DNA of 64,000 bases from Prevotella sp. E13-17. GTDB lineage: Bacteria > Bacteroidota > Bacteroidia > Bacteroidales > Bacteroidaceae. The stretch is taken from positions 2,232,001-2,296,000 of the forward strand of contig NZ_CP091787.1 in NCBI RefSeq assembly GCF_022024035.1. Direction: 5' to 3'. Within the stretch, counting starts at the first letter, position 1. Each line of letters opens with the position of its first letter. The translations under genes were made by a program, and so were the position numbers. This document shows positions 46,047-54,534 of the stretch, in pieces. The notes below the pieces were generated by a model. It made no database searches and was not told the DNA's origin. It saw nothing but the letters and a program-made list of their open reading frames with translations.

Positions 46047-48014
46047 TCAAACATTGGTAGATTCGAATACATAACCGAAACCAGTACGACTGACAATGTT
46101 CTGAGCATAGGTGCCTAATTTCTTGCGCAGACGAGTGATGTTGACATTGACGGCACGATCGGTCACTACGACTCCCTCCCAAACGCTGTCCATCAGCTGC
46201 TGACGCGAGAACACCTTTCCCTGATTAGCCAACAACAGGCGGAGGAGTTCGAACTCCGTTGGAGTTAGACTTACAGGTTCTCCATCAACAGTGGTTGTTT
46301 TCTTATCAAGATTCAATTGTAATCCCTTATAATTAAGCAAGTGCTTGCCCAGACGAGCCTCAACGATGTTCATCGCATAGTCGCCAATTTTCTCACAATC
46401 GGCCACAATATCATTGAAGAGCGTCCCCAGAGCATAAGAATACTGATGCGAGTTGACACCCATCACTGTTGCCGTCTTCAATTGATTGCGCAACTCGTTG
46501 ATATCGTTTTCGATGGCACGCGAGTCTTCTATTGAGATATCCTTACGACGACCGCTCACCACCACAATCATCTGAGCAATAGCTTCATTGACGTATCTAA
46601 ACATATCATGCAGTCGCACATATTGCTCAGCTGTAAAGTCCTCCTTATGGTCACGCAGATGATTCACTGTGCGTGCTATCTTATAACAGGCATCACCAAT
46701 AGATTCCAGTTCGCCTATCTGACGCAGCATCACACGAGTCTTTTCTTTTGTATCATCCGAGAGGTGTTCATTGCCCACTTGTTCCAGATAGTTGGCAATC
46801 TCTATTTCCATGTTATCGGCTATCGTTTCATATCGCTCTATACGGGCATACTGGCTCTCAAACTCCTTTTTGTCTCGCTCATCAACCAGCGCACATATCA
46901 TGCCAAACATGCGGTGCATACGTTCAGCAAAATGCACGGTCTCTTTTTGGGCCTGCAGCACAGCAATCTCAGGCGTCTGTATCACGCCACCACTGATAAA
47001 GTGAAGCGTGGTTGGTAGCTTTTCAGCGCTCTGTTTTTCAGGCAGCAGTCGGCACACAAGGCGCTCCATCTGTGGTATCAATCCAATCAGCAGGGCTGTA
47101 TTGAGCACATTGAAACAGGTGTGAAACATGGCTAATACGACGGGAATACGCTCCGCTTGTCCCGCCGCTGACGGATTATACCCAACCAACGAGCACACCA
47201 TATCGGTAAAGGGATAGAACACGACCAGCACCCACATGACGCCAAACACATTGAACAACAGATGAGCCAGCGCCGCACGACGTGCCTCAGTACCTGCACC
47301 CAGCGCTGCCAAATTGGCCGTTGCCGTAGTTCCAATATTCTCACCCATTACCAACGCAATTCCCATGTATATGGGCAGTACGCCTGTTGAACAAAGCAGA
47401 ATAGTGATAGCCATCACTGCTGCCGACGACTGTACAACACAAGTGATAACAGTACCCGCTACCAGGAAAGTCAGAATGGTGAGGTAGCTGCCAGTATCAA
47501 ACGAGGCAAAGAAGTTGACCACATCAGCATTATGAGCCAAATCCATATCGCGCCCCACACTGCTCAACAGCACCAGCGACCAAAATAGGAATCCTAATCC
47601 GAAAAGCAGATCACCCACCACGCGATGTCGCTTTTTATAGATAAGCACCATACCAACGAGAAAGGCAGGGAACACCACCACCGTCAAATCAAGATTATAT
47701 CCCAGCGACATAATCCACGCTGTAAGTGTGGTACCAATGTTGGCACCCATGATGACCGATATGGCTTGTGCCAACGTGAGTAGTCCGGCAGACACGAAAG
47801 AAACAGTCATCACCGTTGTTGCCGATGATGACTGTACGGCACAGGTCACCATCGTACCTGTCAGCATACCCATAAAACGATTGCTCGTCATGCGAGCCAA
47901 TATATGCCGCAAACTTGGTCCTGCCAGTTTCTGCAGTGCATCACTCATGGTCTTCATGCCATAGATGAGCAGTGCCAACGAACCTAGCAACCTAAAAAAC
48001 AATTCTACATTCAT
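46047..48014 (-). CDS. Na/Pi cotransporter-PhoU-winged-helix fusion protein
   Basis: A 655-residue protein in one frame. Residues 1-310: NptA-type sodium/phosphate cotransporter with two inverted QSSSATT/QSSAA repeats (TCAVQSSSATTVMTVSFVSA and TCVVQSSAAVMAITILLC) and eight or more membrane segments. Residues ~330-545: PhoU-like helical domain. Residues ~560-655: an OmpR/PhoB-type DNA-binding domain (LTPTEFELLRLLLANQGKVF, RQQLMDSVWEG, VNVNITRLRKKLG, RTGFGYVFES). NptA-PhoU is common; the DNA-binding end is unusual and suggests a membrane-tethered regulator. ATG 48014 follows a TATCTTTG box (48048-48055). Confidence 0.88.
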   Translation of the reverse strand: MNVELFFRLLGSLALLIYGMKTMSDALQKLAGPSLRHILARMTSNRFMGMLTGTMVTCAVQSSSATTVMTVSFVSAGLLTLAQAISVIMGANIGTTLTAWIMSLGYNLDLTVVVFPAFLVGMVLIYKKRHRVVGDLLFGLGFLFWSLVLLSSVGRDMDLAHNADVVNFFASFDTGSYLTILTFLVAGTVITCVVQSSAAVMAITILLCSTGVLPIYMGIALVMGENIGTTATANLAALGAGTEARRAALAHLLFNVFGVMWVLVVFYPFTDMVCSLVGYNPSAAGQAERIPVVLAMFHTCFNVLNTALLIGLIPQMERLVCRLLPEKQSAEKLPTTLHFISGGVIQTPEIAVLQAQKETVHFAERMHRMFGMICALVDERDKKEFESQYARIERYETIADNMEIEIANYLEQVGNEHLSDDTKEKTRVMLRQIGELESIGDACYKIARTVNHLRDHKEDFTAEQYVRLHDMFRYVNEAIAQMIVVVSGRRKDISIEDSRAIENDINELRNQLKTATVMGVNSHQYSYALGTLFNDIVADCEKIGDYAMNIVEARLGKHLLNYKGLQLNLDKKTTTVDGEPVSLTPTEFELLRLLLANQGKVFSRQQLMDSVWEGVVVTDRAVNVNITRLRKKLGTYAQNIVSRTGFGYVFESTNV

Positions 48015-48047
48015 AATAGTTATGATAAGATATTTATTATTTCGCCA

Positions 48048-48055
48048 CAAAGATA
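48048..48055 (-). promoter_or_regulatory. -7 box of the transporter-wHTH fusion gene
   Basis: Minus-strand TATCTTTG, 33 nt before ATG 48014; an upstream in-frame start at 48050 lies inside it and is rejected. Confidence 0.72.
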
Positions 48056-48170
48056 CAAAAACAATATTATATGCGCTATAATATGTTGGTTACAATTTGG
48101 CTACAAATTACAAAGCAATACTTTTCTTGTTTTTTATTCTACGTTATTTTGGGGTTTGCATTTTAAATCG

Positions 48171-48178
48171 TATCTTTG
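48171..48178 (+). promoter_or_regulatory. -7 box of the flavoredoxin-like/inositol-phosphatase-like pair
   Basis: TATCTTTG, 67 nt before ATG 48246. Confidence 0.68.
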
Positions 48179-48245
48179 CAAAATGAGTTCAATCCGTTTG
48201 CTCGCTAAAACAGCAACATCACTCACCTAAACAAAAAGAAAGAAT

Positions 48246-48791
48246 ATGAAAAGCTTTAAATCTGCAGCGTGGCTATTGCCACAACCCGTACTGATTATCG
48301 GCACCTACGACAAAGATGGCAGACCCAATGCTATGAATGCAGCTTGGGGCGGCCAGTGGGACATGAAAGAGATTATGATTTCTTTGGGCTCTCACCAGAC
48401 AACAGACAATCTGGCAAAAAATCCCGAATTTACCGTTACTTTCGCCACCACCCAAACCATGGTTGCATCTGATTATGTCGGAATCACGAGTGGAAGGAAC
48501 ACACCCGACAAAATGGATCGAACGGGATGGACCATTGAGAAGGCGCCCAATGTTAACGCACCCATTTTCAAGGAATTTCCCTTGACGCTGGAATGCCGTG
48601 TGAAACAAAAGATTGACGAGAGCGAGACGGGCTATTTCTTGATAGCCGACATCGTGAATATCCTTTGCGACGAGAACTATCTGGCTGAAGACGGTAAGCC
48701 CGACGTTGAAAAGATGCGCCTCATCACCTACGACCCCGTTCACCACAACTACATCCAACTTGGCAGCCCCGTTGGCAAGGAACTGAAATAA
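48246..48791 (+). CDS. Flavin reductase-like (flavoredoxin) protein
   Basis: A 181-residue FMN-binding split-barrel protein. The segments VLIIGTYDKDGRPNAMNAAW, ISLGSHQTTDNLAKN and EKAPNVNAPIFKEFPLTLECRV are typical of flavoredoxin-like proteins that carry electrons or reduce flavin. Starts a two-gene unit; the next gene begins 4 nt after its stop. Confidence 0.88.
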   Translation: MKSFKSAAWLLPQPVLIIGTYDKDGRPNAMNAAWGGQWDMKEIMISLGSHQTTDNLAKNPEFTVTFATTQTMVASDYVGITSGRNTPDKMDRTGWTIEKAPNVNAPIFKEFPLTLECRVKQKIDESETGYFLIADIVNILCDENYLAEDGKPDVEKMRLITYDPVHHNYIQLGSPVGKELK

Positions 48792-48795
48792 GAGT

Positions 48796-49605
48796 ATGAT
48801 AGACCACGAATTACATGCACTTGAAGGCATCAAGGAAACTGCCATCAGGATGGCTCTGCATTGTGGCAAACTACAACTTGAGTCTTTCCGTTCCAATAAC
48901 ATCGGAATAGACACCAAGAGCAATGTTTACGATGTCGTGACAAAGGTGGACAAAGCCTGCGAAGACTATCTGCTCGCAGAGATCTCACGTCTCTACCCCA
49001 CTCATTCCGTCATTGGCGAAGAGACTGGCCAGCACCTGCATGCTGACAGCGAGTGGGCCTGGGTGGTTGATCCGCTCGATGGCACAAACAGCTACTCACA
49101 GGGCCTACCCGTTTTTTGCGTCAGCATAGGTGTCACTTTTAAGGGCGAATGCGTTGTTGGCGTGGTCTATGCCCCATATCTCGACGAGCTATACACTGCC
49201 ATTAAGGGCGAAGGTGCATGGTATGGGACGGCAGACAACGCAAAAGCCAACAGATTACACGTTTCCACCAAGCATTCTCTTCAAGAATGCGTCGTGGCAT
49301 CTGGTTTCCCCTATGACAAAGCTACCCACCCCATCAACAACATCCGCGAGGCGAGTATCATCATTCCTCAAGTGCGCGGTTTCCGCAGAATGGGCAGTGC
49401 GGCCTACGATCTCTGTTGCACCGCCATGGGGACCATTGATGCCTACTGGGAGTATAACCTCAACCTATGGGATGTCTGTGCTGGGCAGCTCATCGTCAGC
49501 GAAGCTGGAGGCTTGGTTGTACCCCTTTGCGAGAATCGTAAAATCAGCATCATCGCTGGTCCCGAGAACTTAGTGCAACTACTTAAAGAAGTATTGGCAT
49601 CCTGA
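48796..49605 (+). CDS. Inositol monophosphatase family protein
   Basis: A 269-residue Li-sensitive phosphatase-fold protein: VIGEETGQH (metal Glu), WVVDPLDGTNSYSQGLPVF (DPLDGT metal motif) and NLNLWDVCAGQLIVSEAGG (Asp of motif C). Members dephosphorylate inositol phosphates, histidinol phosphate or PAP; the substrate cannot be chosen from this sequence. Second gene after flavoredoxin, then a strong terminator. Confidence 0.92.
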   Translation: MIDHELHALEGIKETAIRMALHCGKLQLESFRSNNIGIDTKSNVYDVVTKVDKACEDYLLAEISRLYPTHSVIGEETGQHLHADSEWAWVVDPLDGTNSYSQGLPVFCVSIGVTFKGECVVGVVYAPYLDELYTAIKGEGAWYGTADNAKANRLHVSTKHSLQECVVASGFPYDKATHPINNIREASIIIPQVRGFRRMGSAAYDLCCTAMGTIDAYWEYNLNLWDVCAGQLIVSEAGGLVVPLCENRKISIIAGPENLVQLLKEVLAS

Positions 49606-49620
49606 CCCTTCTCTGTTCTT

Positions 49621-49677
49621 AAACGATGCGGTGTCGGTCCTTATTTGTTATGAGCAAGGACCGACACCGCATCGTTT
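49621..49677. terminator. 22-bp perfect inverted repeat terminator
   Basis: The 22-nt arm 49621-49642 (starts AAACGATGCGG) is exactly complementary to 49656-49677, 13-nt loop, followed by a short T/C run. It lies between convergent genes and may stop both. Confidence 0.9.
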
Positions 49678-49691
49678 CTATATGACGAGGC

Positions 49692-50030
49692 TTAAAGTTT
49701 AGAAAAATGGCGATGCAGAAAGTAATTGAGCGTTGCCAAAAACAAGAAACAAAAAGCTATGCCAGGCACCATGCTGAAACCTTCTGACTCCTGAACCATG
49801 GCGCGACATCCCCGCAGCAATGCTTCACCATAAAAATAGATAATACCACCAATACCAAGCAGACAGCAGACTGCAATTGTCACGGCGGCAGTCACCCTCT
49901 CCTGCCGTTCGCGCACCCTTTGTTCTTGTTGTATTCTGCGCATCGTGGTATATGCGAAATTAGAAGGCAGGTGCAAGGGTTCTTGCTCTGCTTTCTGTCG
50001 CAATGCTTCGTGTAGTGCCCTGTCTGTCAT
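49692..50030 (-). CDS. Small two-helix membrane protein downstream of the sigma factor
   Basis: A 112-residue protein: a charged N-terminal half (EQEPLHLPSNFAYTTMRRIQ) and two membrane segments (TAAVTIAVCCLLGIGGIIYF and GIAFCFLFLATLNYFLH). It overlaps the ECF sigma stop by 4 nt (ATGA). Position and topology suggest an anti-sigma-like or regulator protein, but no zinc-binding HxxxCxxC motif is seen. Function not recognised. Confidence 0.72.
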   Translation of the reverse strand: MTDRALHEALRQKAEQEPLHLPSNFAYTTMRRIQQEQRVRERQERVTAAVTIAVCCLLGIGGIIYFYGEALLRGCRAMVQESEGFSMVPGIAFCFLFLATLNYFLHRHFSKL

Positions 50031-50569
50031 TGTTTCTCTGTTTTTTTGATGATTAGATATAGTTTCTTGCGGATGCGGAAAAGCCGTGTAGCGATATTGC
50101 CCTGTTCGAGTCCCAGGATATAGGCGATGTCGCGTATGGGCTTTTCGTCGTAATAATATAGGTTGACGAGGGTTTGCTCGTCGGGCGTCAGTTGGGCGCA
50201 GGCGTCGCGGAGCTGCTCTACGCGCGAATTATCGTCCAGCAGTCGGTCGATATCCGTATCGCTGATGTCTGGGCGCTCGTCTATGCTGATGTATTTCATC
50301 TTCCGCTTGCGCAGCCAGCTGACGGTGAGGTTATAGGCTATACGACACAGCCATGTGTGAAACGCTGCCTCGCCCGTATAGGTATCCAATCGGTCGAAGG
50401 CACGGACGAAGGCATCCTGCACCAGTTCCTCAGCATCCTGTTGCTGGGGCACCAGTCGCACCACGAGCCGGAACACCTCCTGTCCGTAGCGCGTCAGGAA
50501 ATAGCCGTAATCCTCGGCGTGTCCGTCGAGGATACGGGCTATCAGTTGCTTTTCGTCTGCCTGCTGCAT
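50027..50569 (-). CDS. ECF-type RNA polymerase sigma factor
   Basis: A 180-residue ECF sigma factor. Sigma2 (about 10-75) with DAEELVQDAFVRAFDRLDTY and FHTWLCRIAYNLTVSWLRKR; sigma4 (about 120-170) with LTPDEQTLVNLYYYDEKPIR and IAYILGLEQGNIATRLFRIRK. It redirects RNA polymerase to stress promoters. Its ATG shares a nucleotide with the DUF6249-like stop (TGATG), so the three genes form one coupled operon. Confidence 0.95.
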   Translation of the reverse strand: MQQADEKQLIARILDGHAEDYGYFLTRYGQEVFRLVVRLVPQQQDAEELVQDAFVRAFDRLDTYTGEAAFHTWLCRIAYNLTVSWLRKRKMKYISIDERPDISDTDIDRLLDDNSRVEQLRDACAQLTPDEQTLVNLYYYDEKPIRDIAYILGLEQGNIATRLFRIRKKLYLIIKKTEKQ

Positions 50570-50991
50570 CAGATTTGGGTGTCGTCGTTCTTCTTGTCCT
50601 CAGACTGTTCTGCCCTACGCTCTGAATAGTATGATATCAACAAGCCTAAGCCTCCAAAGAAACTAATGCAAGACACATAGATGATGCCGCTTATATGGTC
50701 AATAAAACGATAATCACATAGGTTAGCGGCATCTCCTTGGGCTATTATCAGATTGAGAAAGAAGCCTACAAAGAATCCCAAGCCCACTCCCATCAGAAGC
50801 CATGCAAAGCGCAGAGCTGTAAACTTATTGCCGCTGTTGTAGAGTTTGATACCCTTGAAATCGACGTTTGATATCTCCGTCAGTTTACTGATGAGCGTCA
50901 GTCGTTCGCGCTTGCGCACAAACAGTTCTACCACTTTGTAAATAGTGCCGAACACGATCAGGCAGTTCAGCGGAATCATAATCCAATCCAT
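50569..50991 (-). CDS. DUF6249-like membrane protein
   Basis: A 140-residue protein with a first helix at the N-terminus (IMIPLNCLIVFGTIYKVV), a soluble segment, and two further membrane segments (LLMGVGLGFFVGFFLNLII, GIIYVSCISFFGGLGLLI), then an acidic/Asp-rich end. This is the DUF6249 layout seen upstream of ECF sigma genes in Bacteroidetes. It may sense the signal for the sigma factor. No TAnnTTTG box found before it, so it could be driven by its own sigma. Confidence 0.75.
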   Translation of the reverse strand: MDWIMIPLNCLIVFGTIYKVVELFVRKRERLTLISKLTEISNVDFKGIKLYNSGNKFTALRFAWLLMGVGLGFFVGFFLNLIIAQGDAANLCDYRFIDHISGIIYVSCISFFGGLGLLISYYSERRAEQSEDKKNDDTQI

Positions 50992-51478
50992 AGCTTTTTC
51001 GTTTAATTGTTGTTACAAATGTTTCGTTTCTCTATCCTTATATACGCAACATCAGAGGCAAATATTACAAACCAGAAAAACTTTTTTCGTACTATACGGT
51101 TGAAAATTCGAGGACTCCGTAGGCGCTCCCCTCCCATGTAGGGGAGGGGTCGGGGGTGGGGTCAGTGTTGTTCTAACTGCAAAGAAGTTACAGCCCCCCT
51201 GCCCCTCCCCTTCTTGCGTCCCTTCGGTAGCAAGCGAGCAGAGCTCGAGCGGAAGGGAGGGGCGCTTTTACTCTCATCGTTGAGTGTTGCGCCGAAAGGC
51301 ACACCACCTCTCACCTCTCACTTCTCACCTTTCACTTCTCAAAAAAGGTCAACTTTTCAAAAAACAGGCGCTGCGAGGTTAAAAATCACTAATTCCGATT
51401 GACTTTTGGTGGTTTTGACAGTCGTATCTGTATATTTGCATTCGATTTTTATGTTTAATCAATAAAAACTGAACGATT
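50992..51478. other. Gene-free stretch with G/C-rich palindromes and TCTCAC tandem
   Basis: No gene seen. CCCCTCCC (51128-51135) pairs with GGGAGGGG (51142-51149), and GCGCTCCCCTCCC (51123-51135) is also nearly complementary to GGGAGGGGCGC (51255-51265), giving a long-range inverted repeat of about 140 bp span. TAACT/AGTTA around 51175-51190 is another hairpin. At 51306-51340 CTCTCAC-like heptamers repeat about five times. The GGGGTCGGGGGTGGGGTC segment resembles GGACCGGGGTGGAGTT at 3960. Confidence 0.6.
51431..51438 (+). promoter_or_regulatory. -7 box of the OmpA-like lipoprotein gene
   Basis: TATATTTG, 40 nt before ATG 51479. Confidence 0.7.
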
Positions 51479-52333
51479 ATGAAGAAGAACATGATGATGG
51501 TTGCAGCCGTGGCTGCCATACTGCTGAGCAGCTGTGCCAGCAAAAAGGAACTGATGAGCTGTCGCGACGAAAACAAGTCGCTGTCAACCAATCTGCAGAA
51601 CACACGCGAGGATCTGGCAGGAAAGAACGCCCGCATCACCTCGCTCGAGGAACAGATCAAGAATCAGCAGAAGGCACTGGACGAACAGAAGGCTGCCTAC
51701 GCCAAGTTGCAGGCTTCGCTGGACAAGAGTCTCTCTAACGCTTCGCAGAACAACGTATCTATCGATAAGCTCGTAGATCAGATCAACGAGTCAAACCAGT
51801 ATATCCGCCACCTGGTGGAAGTGAAGTCAAAGAGCGACTCGCTGAACATGGTGCTGAGCAACAACCTGACTCGCTCGCTGTCTAAGGAGGAGCTGAAAGA
51901 GGTCGACGTACAAGTACTGAAGGGCGTTGTATATATCTCGCTGGCCGACAATATGTTATACAAGAGTGGCTCTTACGAGATCAACGATCGTGCTGCCGAG
52001 ACACTGTCTAAGATTGCCAAAATCATCACCGACTACAAAGACTACGACGTGCTGATCGAGGGTAACACGGACAATGTGCCCATTGCGCGCGAAAACATCC
52101 GCAACAACTGGGACCTCTCTTGTCTGCGTGCATCGTCTGTAGTACAGGCCCTGCAAAACAAGTATGGTGTTGACCCCAAGCGCCTCACCGCAGGCGGTCG
52201 TGGCGAGTACAATCCTCTCCAGAGCAACGACACCGAGCTGGGCAAGCAGCGCAACCGTCGCACCCAGATCATCATCACGCCAAAGCTCGACGAGTTCATG
52301 GAGCTCATCGGCGAGGCCCCCGAGACGAAGTAA
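51479..52333 (+). CDS. OmpA-family lipoprotein with coiled coil
   Basis: A 284-residue lipoprotein. Signal peptide ending ILLSSC (Cys19), a coiled coil (about 25-120; SLSTNLQNTREDLAGKNARI), and a C-terminal OmpA peptidoglycan-binding domain with LIEGNTDNVPIARENIRNNW, LSCLRASSVVQAL, RLTAGGRGEYNPLQSNDT and KQRNRRTQIIITP. It tethers the outer membrane to the cell wall. Single gene with promoter and terminator. Confidence 0.95.
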   Translation: MKKNMMMVAAVAAILLSSCASKKELMSCRDENKSLSTNLQNTREDLAGKNARITSLEEQIKNQQKALDEQKAAYAKLQASLDKSLSNASQNNVSIDKLVDQINESNQYIRHLVEVKSKSDSLNMVLSNNLTRSLSKEELKEVDVQVLKGVVYISLADNMLYKSGSYEINDRAAETLSKIAKIITDYKDYDVLIEGNTDNVPIARENIRNNWDLSCLRASSVVQALQNKYGVDPKRLTAGGRGEYNPLQSNDTELGKQRNRRTQIIITPKLDEFMELIGEAPETK

Positions 52334-52351
52334 GCCCTGACGTTTTGATAT

Positions 52352-52395
52352 AAAAGCCGAAAGCCGCCGGTACATGACCAGCGGCTTTCGGCTTT
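52352..52395 (+). terminator. Terminator of the OmpA-like gene
   Basis: AAAGCCGAAAGCCGC (52353-52367) pairs with GCGGCTTTCGGCTTT (52381-52395), 13-nt loop, then CTT. Confidence 0.9.
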
Positions 52396-52440
52396 CTTAG
52401 ATAGTACAGTGTTCCCAGATATAGTTGTTCATCAACACAT

Positions 52441-52734
52441 CTATACATATACAGTACCGTCCTTACTGTTTTCATTCTTCTTTTTTATAACAGCAAGATG
52501 ATATTCTTTAGCTATGTTTTTATTCTTTTTTATATAATTAAACAACCTTCTTCTCATCCATTCCCCCAATTTACGAATCCAAAATCTATACCACTTCGGC
52601 CAGGCTATTTCACTTGCTTCCGCATAAGAAACATATTTATCCAAAATTTCATGATAATAAGTCCAACTCCAGCCTATACTTCTTGGAAACATATTATACA
52701 ATTTTACACACAGAATCACTACTATTTTCTTCAT
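52441..52734 (-). CDS. Small basic hypothetical protein
   Basis: Not recognised. From ATG 52734 (MKKIVVILCVKL) it has 97 residues, rich in Trp, Arg and Lys (PKWYRFWIRKLGEWMRRRLF) with a Lys/Asn tail, and an N-terminal hydrophobic stretch. A longer reading from 52791 would overlap the upstream gene and was rejected. 25 bp downstream of the 288-aa gene and probably co-transcribed with it. Confidence 0.5.
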   Translation of the reverse strand: MKKIVVILCVKLYNMFPRSIGWSWTYYHEILDKYVSYAEASEIAWPKWYRFWIRKLGEWMRRRLFNYIKKNKNIAKEYHLAVIKKKNENSKDGTVYV

Positions 52735-52759
52735 AAACAAAAAAATTAATATTGAGTTA

Positions 52760-53626
52760 CTACATATTTTCACGTCTTTCCCATACCACATTAAAGCCTG
52801 GATAATTTAATAGTGCTTTGTTCGTACAGTCGTCGGGCAAAAGACAATCCAGGACATCACCACCTATCATCCCCAAACCTTTATTCTGATTTTTTAGTTG
52901 GAGGAGCTTTGTACGCATCGTCTGATTGGTACAATTGTCATAAACAACTTTCAATTCATCAGACAATTGTTCAGATACCTGACGTCGATAGTTCATCCAT
53001 TCATTCCAAAGTTGCCACTCTTTACGGAGATTTTCCTGATAATCTGTTCTGTAGTCATTATACTCATCTTCTCCTGCCACTTTTATAAATATCCTATAGG
53101 CTCTCGATATCATGCCAGAGGTAAACCTTGTTTTACTAAACGATGTACGTTTTCCTTGCATGTGGAGATAGAGATTTCGGAAAGACGCCTCCCTGAGACT
53201 TATTCCCTGTTTAAGCATATCATCAACAAACATGGGCGTTGAACTGCCATGATACTCACAACCCGCCAGTTCACGCACTCCCTTCTGATACCTCTTCCAG
53301 TACTTTTTCTCTTTGTTGAAGACATCCCGGTATTGAGGTAATAGCACCAACAACTGCTGAAACTCCCTCTCTATACTATCATTGTATTCAAGCAGCCATG
53401 TTCCATGAAGATCGTTCAATTCTCTTTGATCTTGGTATTCATATCCCTGGTTCTCCTCCCTTACCGAATCTTTCTCTCCACCAACATCAACGCACGAGTC
53501 AGCCCCTGCCCCTTCAGCAACAGTTTCCACCTCATCATCCACCATAGGCTTCTCCGCCATTCCCCTGCAGCAGGCGAAGAAAACAACTGCCAATATGCAA
53601 ACCACATACACCTTATTCATACCCAA
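52760..53626 (-). CDS. Lipoprotein-like hypothetical protein, 288 aa
   Basis: An N-terminal hydrophobic stretch ending VVFFACC looks like a lipobox, followed by an acidic region (DDEVETVAEGAGADSC). The rest is helical and charged, with LNDLHGTWLLEYNDSIEREF and KYWKRYQKGVRELAGCEY. The pattern is loosely like LprI/DUF1311 lysozyme-inhibitor-type proteins, but this is weak. It starts 4 bp after the 190-aa gene stop. Confidence 0.65.
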   Translation of the reverse strand: MGMNKVYVVCILAVVFFACCRGMAEKPMVDDEVETVAEGAGADSCVDVGGEKDSVREENQGYEYQDQRELNDLHGTWLLEYNDSIEREFQQLLVLLPQYRDVFNKEKKYWKRYQKGVRELAGCEYHGSSTPMFVDDMLKQGISLREASFRNLYLHMQGKRTSFSKTRFTSGMISRAYRIFIKVAGEDEYNDYRTDYQENLRKEWQLWNEWMNYRRQVSEQLSDELKVVYDNCTNQTMRTKLLQLKNQNKGLGMIGGDVLDCLLPDDCTNKALLNYPGFNVVWERRENM

Positions 53627-53630
53627 ACTT

Positions 53631-54203
53631 TTATTTTTGTTCTTCCCTAACCTTACACTTTTCTATCTCGGTCAACACCGCTCTCTGCACCTTAAAGAAA
53701 TCATCGAGAATGCTGGTCAGATAGCCCTTCAGATCTGGTATCTGACGAATGAACAACACATTCTTCCTCGTGTGCACGCCTATTCTCTCCGTTTCCTGAT
53801 TGACAGTATAAAGCACGGTGCAACTAGCATGGGCATTGACTTCGTTTATCGCCTTCTGCATCGCAGCAAACTCTTCCACTTCGCAATACGTGGACAAATC
53901 ATACCACCACAAGTCATACACATTGATGAAGTAGCAGTCGTTCTTAGCCTCTACCAGGAACCGTTCCCCCTGATAGACGAAGTCAATCCTCAACTCATTG
54001 ACCTCCTCATAATCACACCCCATCTCTTTCAAGATCTCTATCACCAAGTCCCTTGTCTCATCTGCTATCTTCGCATCATCAGGCGTTGCAGTATATGATG
54101 GCGTCGTTGCGCCAACCACCTCATCCTCCTCCCGTTCACGCTTGTACATCCTGTAAAGTATGTACGCCCCAACCAGTGCTACCATTGCAAAAATTCCCTT
54201 CAT
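53631..54203 (-). CDS. Membrane-anchored hypothetical protein, 190 aa (YbjN-like?)
   Basis: One N-terminal membrane helix (GIFAMVALVGAYILYRMYK), a linker, then a compact alpha/beta domain with IEILKEMGCDYEEVNELRID, FVYQGERFLVEAKNDCYFIN and NEVNAHASCTVLYTV. The layout recalls YbjN/type III-chaperone-like folds, without proof. A TAACTTTG box is at 54252-54259, inside the end of the next gene upstream. Confidence 0.65.
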   Translation of the reverse strand: MKGIFAMVALVGAYILYRMYKREREEDEVVGATTPSYTATPDDAKIADETRDLVIEILKEMGCDYEEVNELRIDFVYQGERFLVEAKNDCYFINVYDLWWYDLSTYCEVEEFAAMQKAINEVNAHASCTVLYTVNQETERIGVHTRKNVLFIRQIPDLKGYLTSILDDFFKVQRAVLTEIEKCKVREEQK

Positions 54204-54243
54204 ATGCCACTACAGATTATGTTATGTTTGCTTCGCACTTTCT

Positions 54244-54525
54244 TTAGTGCAAAGTTAAAGAAATTCTTTTAAAACCATCACCTATCTGGTTCCAATAAAT
54301 CTGAGAGAAATAATGGCCATTTACGCTCATAATTCTACTCACCTTAAACGTCCGTTCCTCGCCTATGTCTTTACGATAAGCCTGAATATATCCGCCACAA
54401 TAATAACTTGAGTACCCAATATCAGAAATCACACAAGTAAAGACCTTACCATTACGGGTACAGTATTCTATCTCAATAGCCTGTTGAAACATGATGGCCC
54501 TATCTATCACTTCTTCAATAGTCAT
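54244..54525 (-). CDS. Stand-alone WYL-like domain protein
   Basis: A 93-residue protein. AIEIEYCTRNGKVFTCVISD, a GGYIQAYRKDIGEERTFKV segment and SRIMSV match the core of WYL domains, which bind nucleic acid or nucleotides and usually sit in transcription regulators next to defence genes. No HTH is attached. It lies 9 bp after the 151-aa gene, so the two are probably an operon. Confidence 0.6.
   Translation of the reverse strand: MTIEEVIDRAIMFQQAIEIEYCTRNGKVFTCVISDIGYSSYYCGGYIQAYRKDIGEERTFKVSRIMSVNGHYFSQIYWNQIGDGFKRISLTLH
54252..54259 (-). promoter_or_regulatory. -7 box of the 190-aa/288-aa genes
   Basis: Minus-strand TAACTTTG, 48 nt before ATG 54203, overlapping the 3' end of the WYL-like gene. 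Confidence 0.6.
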
Positions 54526-54534
54526 TTCTTTCCA

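Noticed and set aside
46047..48014. Frameshift joining two genes as cause of the transporter-wHTH fusion
   Set aside because: The frame is continuous, no internal stop or separate start with promoter precedes the DNA-binding part, and linker sequence is normal.
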